Origin: Lepisosteus oculatus
Lineage: Eukaryota; Chordata; Actinopteri; Semionotiformes; Lepisosteidae
Direction: 5' to 3'
Assembly: GCF_040954835.1 (NCBI RefSeq)
Contig: NC_090696.1
Span: 77,561,722-77,625,721 of the forward strand
DNA: 64,000 nucleotides
The notes beneath the pieces are model-generated. The model was not told the DNA's origin. It saw only the letters and a list, made by a program, of their open reading frames with translations, and searched no databases. Below are positions 1 through 10,305 of the stretch, in pieces; the first letter of the stretch is position 1, and each line of letters starts with the position of its first letter. The position numbers and the translations under genes were made by a program.

Positions 1-740
1 CGAACCATAGAGAGCAGAACAGAATTGCACTCGTTCAGCACTAGGTGGCGCTAAGCTTTCAAGAGTGCTGGCCGTACGTGCACAGAGCATGAGACTTTGT
101 ATGCATATGGTATTCGGACCACTTTGCTCCACCAGTTAGGAGACCCTGTGTCCAAGGCCACCACTGGCAGGCTTGGTTCCCAGCCAGCAGGCCCAGGCTG
201 TAGGTCTCCTCTGGCTCTTTCGATGAATCAGGACCTGCCTCCAGACCTGCAGGGACTCTTGCACTAGGGCAACGTAGGACAATGTGCAGCACTTTTATAA
301 ATATTAGAAATTTAACCAAGTTAGGCAAAACCTGTATCACCATCTTGCTGTAATGTGTTGTACCAGTTCTAGTAGCTGTTTGGTTCAGTTTTGCTCAACT
401 GATGGTGTGAAATTTTTTAATCCAAGTAGGATTCAGGAAAACTATTGAAAAGGATAAATCACAACATGTTAAGTTCCGGTTTACAAAAGCACTTTACAGA
501 GAGCATGTTTTTTCATTGAAAATTATTTTTTTGTACAGCAGAGCAGAAGTCGAATCCAGCAGTTCAGGGTTCTTTCCATGAGGTAGCAGTTTTGGATTTC
601 ATATAACCTTGAAAATAAGTGGATCTTCATTCACTTTCTTTAGCATGCTCTGTTTTTCTCGGTCCAATCCAAGTGATTTGCATTTGCCTAGGGAGAAATA
701 TTCACGCTCTGTTGCGAATGTGACCCAGTTGTTGAACATT

Positions 741-1012
741 TAATAATAATAATAATAATAATTGCTTACACTTATATAGCGCTTTTCTGGACACTCCACT
801 CAAAGCGCTTTACAGGTAATGGGGACTCCCCTCCACCACCACCAATGTGCAGCATCCACCTGGATGATGCGACGGCAGCCATAGTGCGCCAGAACGCTCA
901 CCACACATCAGCTATCAGTGGGGAGGAGAGCAGAGTAATGTAGCCAATTCATAGAAGGGGATTATTAGGAGGCCATGATTGGTAAGGGCCAATTGGAAAT
1001 TTGGCCAGGACA
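741..1012 (-). repeat. 5S-derived SINE, 3' part only, with L2-like tail
   Basis: Read on the minus strand, the element ends in cctgtaaagcgctttgagtg...gcgctatataag...(ATT)n. This is the tail shared by fish 5S-SINEs and L2 LINEs. The upstream body (ggccaaattt..., ccactgatagctgatgtgtgg..., ggtggtggtggagggg) belongs to the same family. The 5S-like head is missing, so the copy is 5'-truncated. It lies just upstream of the first AASDH exon in the window. Confidence 0.8.
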
Positions 1013-1159
1013 CATTTGTTTCGGTGTCGTGAGTAGAGTCCCAGCCGTGTAGCTGTTGTGAGCAGGCTGACCTTTCCTCTCCCAGCCCGGAGACTGCGAG
1101 GGCGCTCTGTGGGCTTGCAGTGCTAATGGAATTATCCTCTCCCTGTGTCGTCTGCCTAG

Positions 1160-1401
1160 GCCACTCCAACACTGATCAAAATGTTTGGCACCAGCCTGCT
1201 CCAAACTACAGTGCTGTCGGCCGCCACCTCCTTACGCGTTCTGGCACTTGGCGGGGAAGCTTTTCCTTGCCTGTCTGTCCTCAGGAGCTGGAAGGAGGAA
1301 GGGAACCAAACCCAGGTCTTTAATCTCTATGGCATCACTGAGGTGTCCTGCTGGGCAACCTGCTACCAGATTCCAGAAGGAGCTGTCGGGAGCAGCTCTG
1401 C
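1160..1401 (+). CDS. AASDH: AASDH exon, adenylation-domain core
   Basis: Begins after a pyrimidine-rich acceptor (..tgcctag) with ATPTLIK and ends at donor gtaagt in phase 2. It carries the ALGGEAFP segment and adenylation motif A5 as YGITE (1328-1342), which contacts the adenine and ATP. Nearly colinear with the human exon. Confidence 0.94.
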
Positions 1402-4400
1402 GTAAGTGCGGTTTCATTTTCCCTGGCCCGTGTTGCGGAGGGAATATGTGGAAGGGATGAGCAGCCCCGTGCAGCAGCCTTGCCGACCCCACTAATGCAG
1501 ATCTGTTTCACTCCCATGACAGTGAGTTTTCCGAGCTGGGATGTGTGGCGCTCGTGAATTAAAAGAAATAGCAGTGGTGACTATTGCAGCTTGCCAGCAG
1601 TCATGTCACCCTGCAGCTCCCAGCTGGCAGCCCACTGCAGCTAAGCAGGTGTGAGCCTGGTCAGGACTTGGATAGGAGACCCACTGGGAAGCTATGGTGG
1701 CTGCTGGAAGAGGTGTTAGTGGGACCAGCGGGGGAGGCTCACCCTGCGGTCTGTGTGGGTCCTGATGCCCCGGTATAGTGGCGGGGACACTATGCTGTAG
1801 TGGGCGCCCTCTTTCGGATGAGACGTTTAACCGAGGTCCTGACTCTCAGTGGTCATTAAAGATCCCCCCTGAGCAATTCTGGATAAGAGTAGGGAGTTAT
1901 CCCAGTGAATGTATTGTCCCCGTGTATGATGGGCCTGCACTTGCCCTGCGATGGACTGGCGCCCAGTCCAGGGTGTACCCTGCCAGTTTGGCAAAGGACA
2001 TGTCTATTGCACCTTGCATTGCTGTGTAAAGAAAGGAACGAGGAGAAGGTTCGCCATTTACCATTAATACTTTACAGTCCCAGTTGACGTCCTTTAAACA
2101 TCTTGTACAGTTAGTGATGTGCTTGGAGAAGCCCAAGTAGAAGTAGTTTTTTTTCCGAGTTGTGACTTTTCTCTGTGGTCTCTTTGCCTTTGTCAAGGGA
2201 TACTGACTCCGTGCCTTTGGGATCTCCGTTGCTTGGCACCACAGTGGAAGTCAGGGATGAGCGTGGCAGCGTGATCACCCACGGAGAGGGGCAGGTATTC
2301 TTAGGTACTTGAGCAACATGCTATATCACTAAGATTCACTTGCAGCCATGGCCCAGGTGTCACGCATTTGAGCCGACTAAGGATTCGCTGAGCAGTGGCT
2401 CCCAGTTTGCAGTGTTTGGGACTGGTCAGGCACGGGCCATCTTGGCGAACAGGTGACCCCTGTCCTGGGACTTCCTGTCCTGCAGGCATGTGATGCGTCG
2501 GCGACAGACGTGCCTCTCCTCCAGCTGGCACCAACGCTCCTGCAGTGCATTGTGGGATCTGCAGTGTCTTCAAAGAAAAGGAAAAAAAAAAAACAGGAAT
2601 AAGAAACAATCGGCGAATCAAAGATTGGGTGGGAATAAAATGAAAAATGTGGACCTTTTTATCTTTAAAAAGAAAAAAAAAAAGATGTTTTTCCAACATT
2701 GCTTTCGAAGCTGACGTCCGCAGTGTGGTTTGTAAGGAAGCCGCCGCTGGAGACGGCTGTGTGACTGTGGGGTTTGTGCGGTTTGTGCAGGAGGCGGCGG
2801 GAGGGTGTGTTCCCTCGGGGATGAAGCCGAGGCCGCGGCTCCGGGCGCGATGCGCGGGACGGGGGACTGGGTGGAGCTGCGGGGAGGTCACATGTACTAC
2901 CTGGGCCGCAGGGACCGGCTGCTCAAACGCCACGGCAAGAGACTGAGCCTGGAGGCGCTGCAGGAGGTGAGGGCCCGTCCGCACAGCTGCTCGCCCGCAG
3001 GGGGCCGGGGGGAGCCACCGCCTGCTCCTGGCCTGCAGGGGAGGCGTCTGTCCTCGGAAAGGAAAGGTGAGCAGTCCAGTAATGCTTTAAAGAGCTGGTA
3101 AAGCCATGGTTTGAAAAGGTAGTTGTTTCCGAAGCCTGAACCTGGGGTTGAACTCGACTCCCCGGGTGCAGTCTTTTAAAACATAACGTGCCGTCGGTCA
3201 TGTCCGTTTTTTTTTCTCACTTTCACAAAATGAAAAGTTTCTGTCATCGCAGCTCCTGCTTCTAGACGACATGGAGTGGATGATGCACCGTCTCAAATTT
3301 TATTGAATAATAAAAATGTGCCCCCCCAGCCGCAGTGAAGTAGATTGTGTCAGGTCAGGAGAGGGCAGTCGATCGCCCCGTGTGTGTTACTGGGCAGCTG
3401 GATGTGTCAGGTCAGGAGGGGGCAGTCGATCGCCCCGTGTGTGTTACTGGGCAGCTGGATGTGTCAGGTCAGGAGAGGGCAGCTGATCGCCCCGTGTGTG
3501 TTACTGGGCAGCTGGATGTGTCAGGTCAGGAGGGGGCAGCTGATCGCCCCGTGTGTGTTACTGGGCAGCTGGATGTGTCAGGTCAGGAGGGGGCAGCTGA
3601 TCGCCCCGTGTGTGTTACTGGGCAGCTGGATGTGTCAGGTCAGGAGGGGGCAGCTGATCGCCCCGTGTGTGTTACTGGGCAGCTGGATGTCACAGGATGA
3701 GTGTGCTTATGGCAATTCTCTCCGTTGTTTGCAGACCATTGAGCGGCTGGGCCTCGTGCAGGCGTGTGCTGTGACTCTGCATGAGGGGAAGAGGCTTCTG
3801 GCGTTCGTGGTGCCTGCAGGTCAGCACACGGACCTGGAGAGCACAATTCTCCGCAGTCTGTCCGAACTCCTGCCCCTCCACAGCGTTCCCGACCAGCTGC
3901 TGACAGTCGAGGCCTTACCTCTCACGTTGCACGGTCAGCGCACGAGTCACTCTGCCGTCGGCGTGTTTGGAAGAGCTTTAGTGCCTGTTTCTTAGCTTTA
4001 TTATGTTCATATCAAGCTCCATTACTTCTCGACCGCTTTGCAACCTCGGTACAGATCGGCTGATCTTAAAGATTAGCACTCTTCTGACACCTGGTAACGT
4101 ACTCCTAGTTATCCAGCAGCTGATACAGAATTATTCTTCGGAGTGTAATCAATTCTTGAGCAGAAGGTGTGGCAGAGATAGGGGCAGTAGATTATGCAGT
4201 AACATTTTTACCATCTTACTGCGCAGAATTCTCTAACTGGCCTTTTCTCATTAAACCTGAACTACAGTCCCAGGTTTCTCAGACCGGTTATTAAATCCCG
4301 GGAACAAAAGGAATAAATTGACGGTATCGCAGAATTCTACAAATTCCGAATTAAGCACAAAATGGTGAACTTTGTGAAAGTGCTGTATGCTCGCCGTGCT

Positions 4401-7400
4401 GTCGGAGACTGCTGGTCTTGCAGTGATTTTGCCGCTTGATGGTTTCCACTCCAGGAAAAGTGGACCTGGCCGAGCTTGCGAAGGTTTATGAACAGCAGAG
4501 AGGGCTCTCGGTGCTGCCGGCCGCTCTGAACGGAAGAGCCGACTTGTGGGAGCGATTACAAGCCCTGTGGAAGGTAACCCGGCGGAAAGGGGGGCCTGTT
4601 GTGGCTTTTTTTTTTAAACAATTTTAGGTTCATCTGTAGAATTTAGGAAAGGGGGACTCTGCCGACCCATTAAAAGTACAGAGGTCTGTGTGTAGTATTT
4701 TTAATAAAAATTCTTGTTTTTTTTTTTTTTATCGTGAGTTCTGGGTGCTCTCACCTCAGTCTGTATAGAGTATACAAGTCTAGTGGTACACAGTGATTTT
4801 TCACAGCCTTCGCTGGGTGTAAGAGCCTGTCGTCATTAATATCACGCCAAGTTTTGGGAATTAAATCAATTTTCAATCAATAGAAAAACGTTTTCTCACC
4901 CTGTTGCCAGTTTTTGAGAACCGCCCACAGTCGTAAAGTACCAGTATGCACACGTGAAGACCTCTGAACTGAAACCGGCAGTAACTCGAAGCACCGTGTG
5001 ATGTTGTGTAATGACCCTTCCCCCTTCAGGGTGTTCTTGGTCTTCCCGAAGATGCTGTCGTTCCGTCGGAATCAATGTTTTTGTCCAGCGGTGGGGACTC
5101 CATAAGATCTCTCCGCCTGTTGGAGGAGATCGAGGCCGCGGTGGGGCGAGCCACTCCTGGACTCCTGGAAGTCATCCTGAGCCGCCCCTTTTCCGACCTG
5201 TGCCGCGGCGTCGAAGCGGTGGCGTTTCCCGTGAAGCGCGGGGGCGGGGCCCCGGGGCGCGGGAAGAGGCGGCTGGCCGTAGAGGCGTCGCCCGCCGTCG
5301 CCAAGCCGCGCAGACAGGAAGTGGCGGGAGAGCGTGCTCCGGAGCCCGCGGGCTTTGTGGTTGTGAGGAGAGCCGGTCAGGTCCTGAGGAGGAGCCCGGG
5401 CGAGTCGAGCGAGGCTCTCCGGGAGAGAACGAGGGACAAGTCGGACGCTTCGCAGGACAGCGGGGGAGCAGCCGCACCAGCAGGGGGCAGCATTGAGTCT
5501 GGGGCAGCTACCGGCTCTCCCTCGCCGCAGCAGGAAGACGCGCCCCTTCGGCTGAAGGTGAGGTGGAAGTCGGACACGGGGAAGTGCGTGGACGCGTCTC
5601 CGGCGCTGCTGGCCTGCGGCGAGGGCGGGCCCGTCACGGCGTACGTCGGCTCGCACTCCCGCAGGATGCAGGCCATCGACATGGACTCCGGCGCGCGGAG
5701 GTGGGAGCGGGTCCTGGGGGACAGGATCGAGTCCTCGGCAGCTGTGACCAGATGTGGGAGGCTCGTCGTCGTAGGTTGGTATGCATCGCCCCCACCGTCG
5801 CGGCGGAGCGCCGTTACCGATTCCTGGCCGGCGGGGCTGTTAGCGGGGTGTGCTCTGAACCGCAGGCTGCTACGACGGCTTGGTTTATGTGCTGCGCGCG
5901 GACTCTGGCGAGACGTACTGGACGTTTCCTACCGGCAGCTCAGTGAAAAGCTGCCCCACGGTGGACCTTCTGACCGGGCTGGTGTTCATAGGATCCCATG
6001 ATGGTCACGTCTATGCCCTGAATACGGAGGTAACAGCGAGATCTTCAACTGCTACATATTTCTGGGTGTGTGTGTGTGGTCTGGGTACATTTCAGTTCAG
6101 TGTGCATCTAAACTTTTCAGCTTTGAACATATATTTTAAAAGGCTGCTTTAAATTTTTTAAACTTTTATCATTTTGCCCTCTAATGGCTTTTCAAAATCT
6201 GATAATTAATCATTATATGCAGCAGAATTATGAGCTGATTTTCTTTGTGCCTTCTGCATATTCTTCAGTGAGGTAAGAGTAGAGTTCTAAACTTATATTT
6301 CTTTATAACAACCACTACAGACACAATACCTGAAGGTTATTTTAATCTTTAGTATAAATTATAGCTGTCATTACTTGGCTTCCTGTTCTTGAATTCATTA
6401 CAAGAAATCGTATGCCATAATGTCTTTTTTTTTATTCTAATGGCCCTTGATGCAGTGGATAATTCAATGGTAAATGAGACGCAATGACTTTCTAAAATTA
6501 ATTCTTCTTCCTGTAAAATTGTTCATGATTTATCTTGTGTATGAGTCTCCAGGCTTGAGAAAGGATCTTGGCTCTGCAGAATGAAGGTATTTTGTGATAA
6601 TGCATTGCACATTGGTCTGCCTCCAGAAAACTCAAATCTTCCGGCTCTGATTTCGGGCTGTCAGGTTGCCTGCTGGTGTTACTGCAGTCATGTCAATGTG
6701 GGAGCCACTGGTGGCTTGTCGGGGGCAGTTCTCCCTGTACCTCAGGGTGGTGACCGTGCTGCACTGGAGTTTCAAAGCTCAAGGGATACAGAAGAATGCC
6801 CAGTCTTCGACCCTGGCTTTAAGTAGAAGAATTAACTTGAGAGTGATATCTGAAATGCTTCTTACACAGCGATCTGGCCAAACCTCACAATATACCAGCG
6901 CAAAGAAGGGAAACAGGGCTGGGTTTGGTATATCAGCAAGCTGAAAATGGGGATGGGCATTCTTTGAGGGCAGCAGGATGTCCTGAATTTCATTTCTCTA
7001 AACTGACTTATTTGCACCAATAATTAACTTGGATAAGAAGATAACTTGTCTGTTTAGGCCTTGGTTAGTCACTAAAAGGAAAGAGCCTGTTAATCATGTG
7101 CTGTCCTTTAAGAACGGCAGGACCCAGATGTATCTCTGATGCCACTCTTCAGTAGCACTGCTGTTTTATTTAAAGAGCACTGTACGTTACTGTAAGTTAG
7201 GTTTACACTGTGAGATTGAGTGTAAATAAGGTTAACTGAGTTAGTGTGTATTCTTTACTGCGTGGACAAGAGTGCACTACAGTCTTTGGAACGGAGAGCG
7301 TTCTTCATTGTAGTAAGCACGCCATTCAGATGCTCCCAGCTGGGCAGCTGTTCTGTGCCCACGCAGTGACATCCGTCTTTCTTTCATTGAATGCTCCGTT

Positions 7401-10108
7401 TCGCATCCTGTGCGTCTTCAACAGATGTCTCTCTCTCCCTCGTTTCTTTGGCATTTGCTAAATGAGCAGTTAATTAAATGGGTTCAGAAGGGCCTAAATT
7501 AACATGATGTTCGGTTTCCTTCACCACATTTTGCAAGCTTGCAGTTCTTTTATTTTTTCGGAGTTGCATAAAACTATTGGCAGAGTGTATCTCTGCTCTC
7601 TTTTGAGCAGAATGTCAGTGTGGATCAAGCTCAACGCAGTCCCCAAAAGGTGCATAGAAATGTTACTGGAGTCAGTGGATTTACAGTGCATTCAGATGGA
7701 TTTTAAAACCTAACCTGTCCGACACTTGTAAACATCTTCATTTAAAGGAAGATGATGTTAATATGGGCCGGCACTCATGCTGTCTTGCAGCTCCGGGGAC
7801 CTGGGTTCAATTCCTGGGGTGCTGTCTGTGTTCCTGTGTTCGTGTGGGTCTCCTCTGGGTGCTCTAGTTTCCTCCCACAGCCCACAGACGTGCTGGTGGG
7901 TTAGTTGGCGTCTGGGGGGATCGGCCCTGGTGTGTGTGTGTGTGTGTGTGTGTCGGTGTGTGCCCTGCGACAGACTGGCGTCCTGCCCAGGGTGTACCTG
8001 GCCCTGGTGTGAGTGTGTGTGTCGGTGTGTGCCCTGTGACAGACTAGCGTCCTGGCCCTGGTGTGAGTGTGTGTATCAGTGTGTGCCCTGTGACAGACTA
8101 GCGTCCTGGCCCTGGTGTGAGTGTGTGTATCAGTGTGTGCCCTGTGACAGACTGGCGTCCTGGCCCTGGTGTGAGTGTGTGTATCAGTGTGTGCCCTGTG
8201 ACAGACTGGCGTCCTGCCCAGGGTGTACCCCGCCATCGCGCGTGTTGCTTGTTGGGATAGACTCTGTCTCCCCCACTGGAAGAACCGGTTAGTAAAAGGA
8301 TGGTTTGAAAAGTTAATATGTCAAACGTCACTTGGGCTCGTTTACCATTTAAAGCGAATCGTTCGGAGTTATCCGCTCCACAACAACGTGCCAACGTGCT
8401 TTATGTGGAGCATTTTTTTCATACTTCACACTCCACCAAATAATAGTCTTCTTTCTACTTCATTAAACAACTTCCTTCGATGGTGTGCAATTTAAATTTA
8501 ATTTTCCTTCCCAGTGTTCAGCCTGAAATGCACCATCCTGCCGTTATTTTCAGAGGGTGACTTCATGTGGAAACGGCAGTCCCAGCGGGGCAGCGGGTTC
8601 GCAGGCTGAGCTGCCTGTGGTCGCCTCCCGCCGCGGCAGGCCGGGGGCGTGCTCTGCGCGGCCGCTGACGGTGTTCCTCTCGGTCCGCAGGCCCGCCGCT
8701 GCGCCTGGAGCCGGCACTGCGGGGGCGGCGCGGTGTTCTCCTCCCCAGCCCTGCACTGCTCGCCCAGGCAGCTGTACGTGGCCACGCTGGGGTCCCGGCT
8801 CCTGGCCCTCAGCCCGGTAGGTGGAGAGCTCGCCCTCGCAACTCTGCCAGCTCCAGGGGGGAAACCAGGCTGCTCCAAAACCTTCTGTGCTTGTTTCGCA
8901 GGGGGAAAGATTTGAAAGATTCAAAAGGAGTGGCTTTTTTTTGTAGAAATTGAAACCTCTTGAATATACTCATTATAGATTAAGATGAGTAGTTCTGCCT
9001 TCTAAATTTGGTCCCCATGCATCCCGGTTTTTGATTTTCCGTGTTAATACGACAAAAACGTGAATGACGTGAACCTACACGCCTCCGTTCCAGAGGCACT
9101 GCTGTACTGGGCCGAGTATCGGCGAGTCTCATTCAGCTAACCTGGTATGTTTATGAATATTATCGCTGCTTACATCATGAACAGTGGCAGGAAAACATTA
9201 ACGTTTGGCACGTTTTATTCCGACTCTGGAACCTGAGACGCGCAGCACGGTTGCTGACTGTGTAGCACAGCATACGTCCGTGAGCGCGAGTAAAAAGATA
9301 CACCTGCATCAATTTTTAATGTCCTGTTTCAGCCGACTGCCTTGCTTGTTGCAGGACAGCGGAGACACGATCTGGGAGCATGCCGGCGCCAGGCCCTTCT
9401 TCTCCTCCCCCTGCTGCTCGGAGGAGGCTGTGTGCCTCGGCTCTGTGGACGGGAGCATACTCTGCTTCAGCCACGCCGGGGCGAAGGTGAGGACGCAGCG
9501 TCGGGGCTGGGGCAGCAGAGGGAGGTTTGACCAGAAGTGAGCCTTTTGCGAAGCGTGCATGCAGAAAACCTCACCAAGATTTTATCTTAGAAAATCAGCT
9601 GCTGATTCGGTGCTGATGGTGTTCGGGGAATAAGAGAGATTGATGAGCACAAGGCAAAACAGAGTGTAGGGTCCTGGTCGTGCGGCTGTGTTGACATCGG
9701 GCTTCATCTTGCCCTCTCTTCCAGCTCTGGCAGTTTTCCACTAGCGGCCCGGTCTTCTCCTCTCCCTGCCTGGCGCCGGCGCCTCCTGCTGGCTGGAGGC
9801 TGCTCTGCGGCTCCCACGACGGCTCCGTCTACTGCCTGAGCGCCCGCGGCGAGCTCCTCTGGAGGTTCCGGACGACGGGGAAGGTGTTCGCCAGCCCGTT
9901 CGTCTTCGGCGGGGGCGGGGGGCGGGGCGGCCCAGCCCTGGTGGCTGTGGCGTCGGCCGACGGCAGGCTGTGGGTCCTGGACGCGGCAGACGGGGCGCTG
10001 AGGGGCTCCCACTCCTTCCCGGGAGAAGTGTTCTCGTCCCCCGTGGTGTGGGGGCGTGGCCTGTGCGTCGGCTGCAGGAATGACTTCGTCTACTGCCTGG
10101 AGTTTTAA
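1160..10108 (+). CDS. AASDH: AASDH, beta-alanine-activating enzyme (3' ten coding exons; 5' part outside window)
   Basis: Exons: 1160-1401, 2198-2304, 2791-2966, 3735-3933, 4455-4573, 5030-5774, 5866-6029, 8691-8816, 9355-9486, 9725-10108. All junctions keep phase and give 797 residues, against 1098 for the human protein, so roughly the last 73% is here. Order seen: C-terminal part of an acyl-adenylate-forming domain (YGITE, TGD, KVDL motifs), a phosphopantetheine carrier site (GGDS), a variable linker, then PQQ-type beta-propeller repeats (SSP, GSHDG, VYxL motifs). The family activates beta-alanine as its adenylate and loads it on the carrier arm; the propeller's role and the final acceptor are not settled. 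The gene converges on CRACD. Identity is from recalled similarity to human AASDH throughout, including the C-terminal FPGEVFSSPVV block. The exon that should precede 1160 (SPLTFDPS-like) was not found in 1-1159. Confidence 0.95.
1595..2025 (+). repeat. 5S-derived SINE head and body joined to a minisatellite-type 3' end
   Basis: Around 1640-1685 is a 5S rRNA-like internal promoter (agctaagcaggtgtgagcc, tggtcaggacttgg, ataggagacc). A SINE body follows (ttcggatgagacgtttaacc, ctcagtggtcattaaagatc). Instead of the L2-like tail, it ends at 1942-1983 in ccctgcgatggactggcgcc and cagtccagggtgtaccctgc, the core motif of the tRNA-SINE family seen at 7.8 and 21.2 kb. No RNA gene is implied. Confidence 0.75.
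2198..2304 (+). CDS. AASDH: AASDH exon, adenylation domain
   Basis: The reading GSPLLGTTVEVRDERG...GEGQVFLG matches the human block GFPLLGTVVEVRD...GSGQVFLGG. The acceptor is ..tttgtcaag and the donor is gtactt, a weak match to consensus. Phase 2 in, phase 1 out. Confidence 0.9.
2791..2966 (+). CDS. AASDH: AASDH exon, adenylation motifs A7/A8
   Basis: The exon carries TGD (2859-2867), the ATP-ribose binding motif A7, then the hinge-region LGRRDRLLKRHGKRL that fits motif A8. Its first third is unusually GC-rich. Acceptor ..tttgtgcag, donor gtgagg, phase 1 in and 0 out. Confidence 0.92.
3347..3690 (+). repeat. 57-bp minisatellite, six copies
   Basis: Six head-to-tail copies of a 57-bp unit beginning gtgtcaggtcaggag and ending actgggcagctggat. 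Copies differ at only a few sites (agtcgatcg or agctgatcg; gagagg or gagggg). Because 57 is divisible by three, two plus-strand frames stay open across the array. It lies in the AASDH intron between 2967 and 3734. Confidence 0.9.
3735..3933 (+). CDS. AASDH: AASDH exon, C-terminal adenylation subdomain
   Basis: Encodes TIERLGLVQACAV...LLAFVVPAG...LLPLHSVPDQLLTVEALPLTLHG, the small mobile subdomain of the adenylating enzyme. The acceptor is tgtttgcag; the donor gtcagc is weak but keeps phase with GKVDL in the next exon. A 57-bp minisatellite ends about 45 bp upstream. Confidence 0.92.
4455..4573 (+). CDS. AASDH: AASDH exon, A10 lysine motif and start of carrier domain
   Basis: Starts by completing Gly and reads GKVDLAELAKVY. 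The Lys is the conserved A10 catalytic lysine of adenylating enzymes (family knowledge). It leads into the first helix of the carrier domain (LWERLQALWK). Donor gtaacc, phase 0. Confidence 0.93.
5030..5774 (+). CDS. AASDH: AASDH exon, carrier (GGDS) domain, linker and propeller start
   Basis: The longest AASDH exon here (745 nt). The phosphopantetheine-accepting Ser lies in FLSSGGDSIRSLRLL; its codon is 5099-5101. A poorly conserved, G/A/R/S-rich linker follows (about 5215-5550). Then RWKSDTGKCVDASPALL opens the propeller, with the SHSRRMQAIDMDSG and GDRIESSA blocks. GC content is much higher than in the flanking introns. Donor is gtaggttg/gttggt, phase 1. Confidence 0.93.
5866..6029 (+). CDS. 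AASDH: AASDH exon, PQQ-propeller blade
   Basis: Reads CYDGLVYVLRADSGETYWTF...VKSCPTVD...LVFIGSHDGHVYALNTE, a canonical PQQ-like repeat with the (A/R)xDSGExxW signature. Acceptor ..gaaccgcag, donor gtaaca. Confidence 0.94.
6030..8690 (+). other. AASDH: AASDH intron, 2.66 kb
   Basis: AT-rich intron. 6030-7760 shows no exon, RNA gene or repeat that I recognise. 7767-8306 is a tRNA-derived SINE with an internal VNTR. Nothing is seen in the rest. Confidence 0.6.
7767..8306 (+). repeat. tRNA-derived SINE with internal (TG)n and expanded 54-bp VNTR
   Basis: The head has a B-box-like ggttcaattcc (7804-7814), then the fish SINE body (ggtgctgtctgtg, tttcctcccacagcccacag, gacgtgctggtgggttag), and (TG)n at about 7931-7953. 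The segment tgtgccctgYgacagactRgcgtcctg is then repeated with a 54-bp period over about 7960-8225. The 3' end (gttgggatagactctgtctc, actggaagaaccggttag) closes the element. The same family is at 20943-21530, with a 3' fragment at 33715-33790. Confidence 0.8.
8691..8816 (+). CDS. AASDH: AASDH exon, PQQ-propeller blade
   Basis: A 42-codon exon, phase 0 on both sides: WSRHCGGGAVFSSPALH, then LYVATLGSRLLALSP, matching the human CGGTVFSSPCL...LYFATLGGLLLAVNP blade. Acceptor ..ggtccgcag, donor gtaggt. It follows a 2.66-kb intron carrying a SINE. Confidence 0.93.
9355..9486 (+). CDS. AASDH: AASDH exon, PQQ-propeller blade
   Basis: A 44-codon exon, phase 0 on both sides: DSGDTIWEHAGARPFFSSP, then VCLGSVDGSILCFSHAGAK. 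Acceptor ..gttgcag, donor gtgagg. Confidence 0.93.
9725..10108 (+). CDS. AASDH: AASDH last coding exon, final propeller blades and stop
   Basis: 128 codons ending in TAA (10106-10108). It contains FSTSGPVFSSP, LLCGSHDGSVYCLSARGE, VASADGRLWVLDAADGAL and FPGEVFSSPVV...CVGCRNDFVYCLEF. A Gly/Arg-rich insertion (about 9909-9930) sits in a blade loop where human has a short Asn-rich loop. Confidence 0.95.
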   Translation, partial: LWQFSTSGPVFSSPCLAPAPPAGWRLLCGSHDGSVYCLSARGELLWRFRTTGKVFASPFVFGGGGGRGGPALVAVASADGRLWVLDAADGALRGSHSFPGEVFSSPVVWGRGLCVGCRNDFVYCLEF

Positions 10109-10299
10109 TCCCCGGCGGCGTGTCGCACAGACCTGTCGCTGCGCTCGCTAACTCCCATCACAGAGGGAACATGGGGGCCTGGGCTCCGCGGGACAATGCG
10201 CCAGGGGTTCGATCACTGGTGCACGCACAGCCGTCGCAGTGGCTGTCTGTAATTGTGCATTTCTGCCCTTGTTTCCTTGAACTGTGTATTTTTATAGAC

Positions 10300-10305
10300 A
10301 ATAAA
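10300..10305 (+). terminator. AASDH: AASDH poly(A) signal AATAAA
   Basis: A canonical AATAAA lies 192 nt after the AASDH stop, giving a short 3' UTR. It leaves about 1.6 kb before the CRACD stop on the other strand. Confidence 0.75.

Noticed and set aside
1640-1690. 5S rRNA gene (also at 14255-14315)
   Set aside because: Only the internal-promoter half resembles 5S RNA. The flanks are SINE body and tail, so these are 5S-derived SINEs.
3345-3995. 216-codon plus-strand frame with six 19-residue repeats as a possible repeat protein
   Set aside because: It is a 57-bp intronic minisatellite fused by chance frame to an AASDH exon and running past that exon's donor. There is no independent start context.
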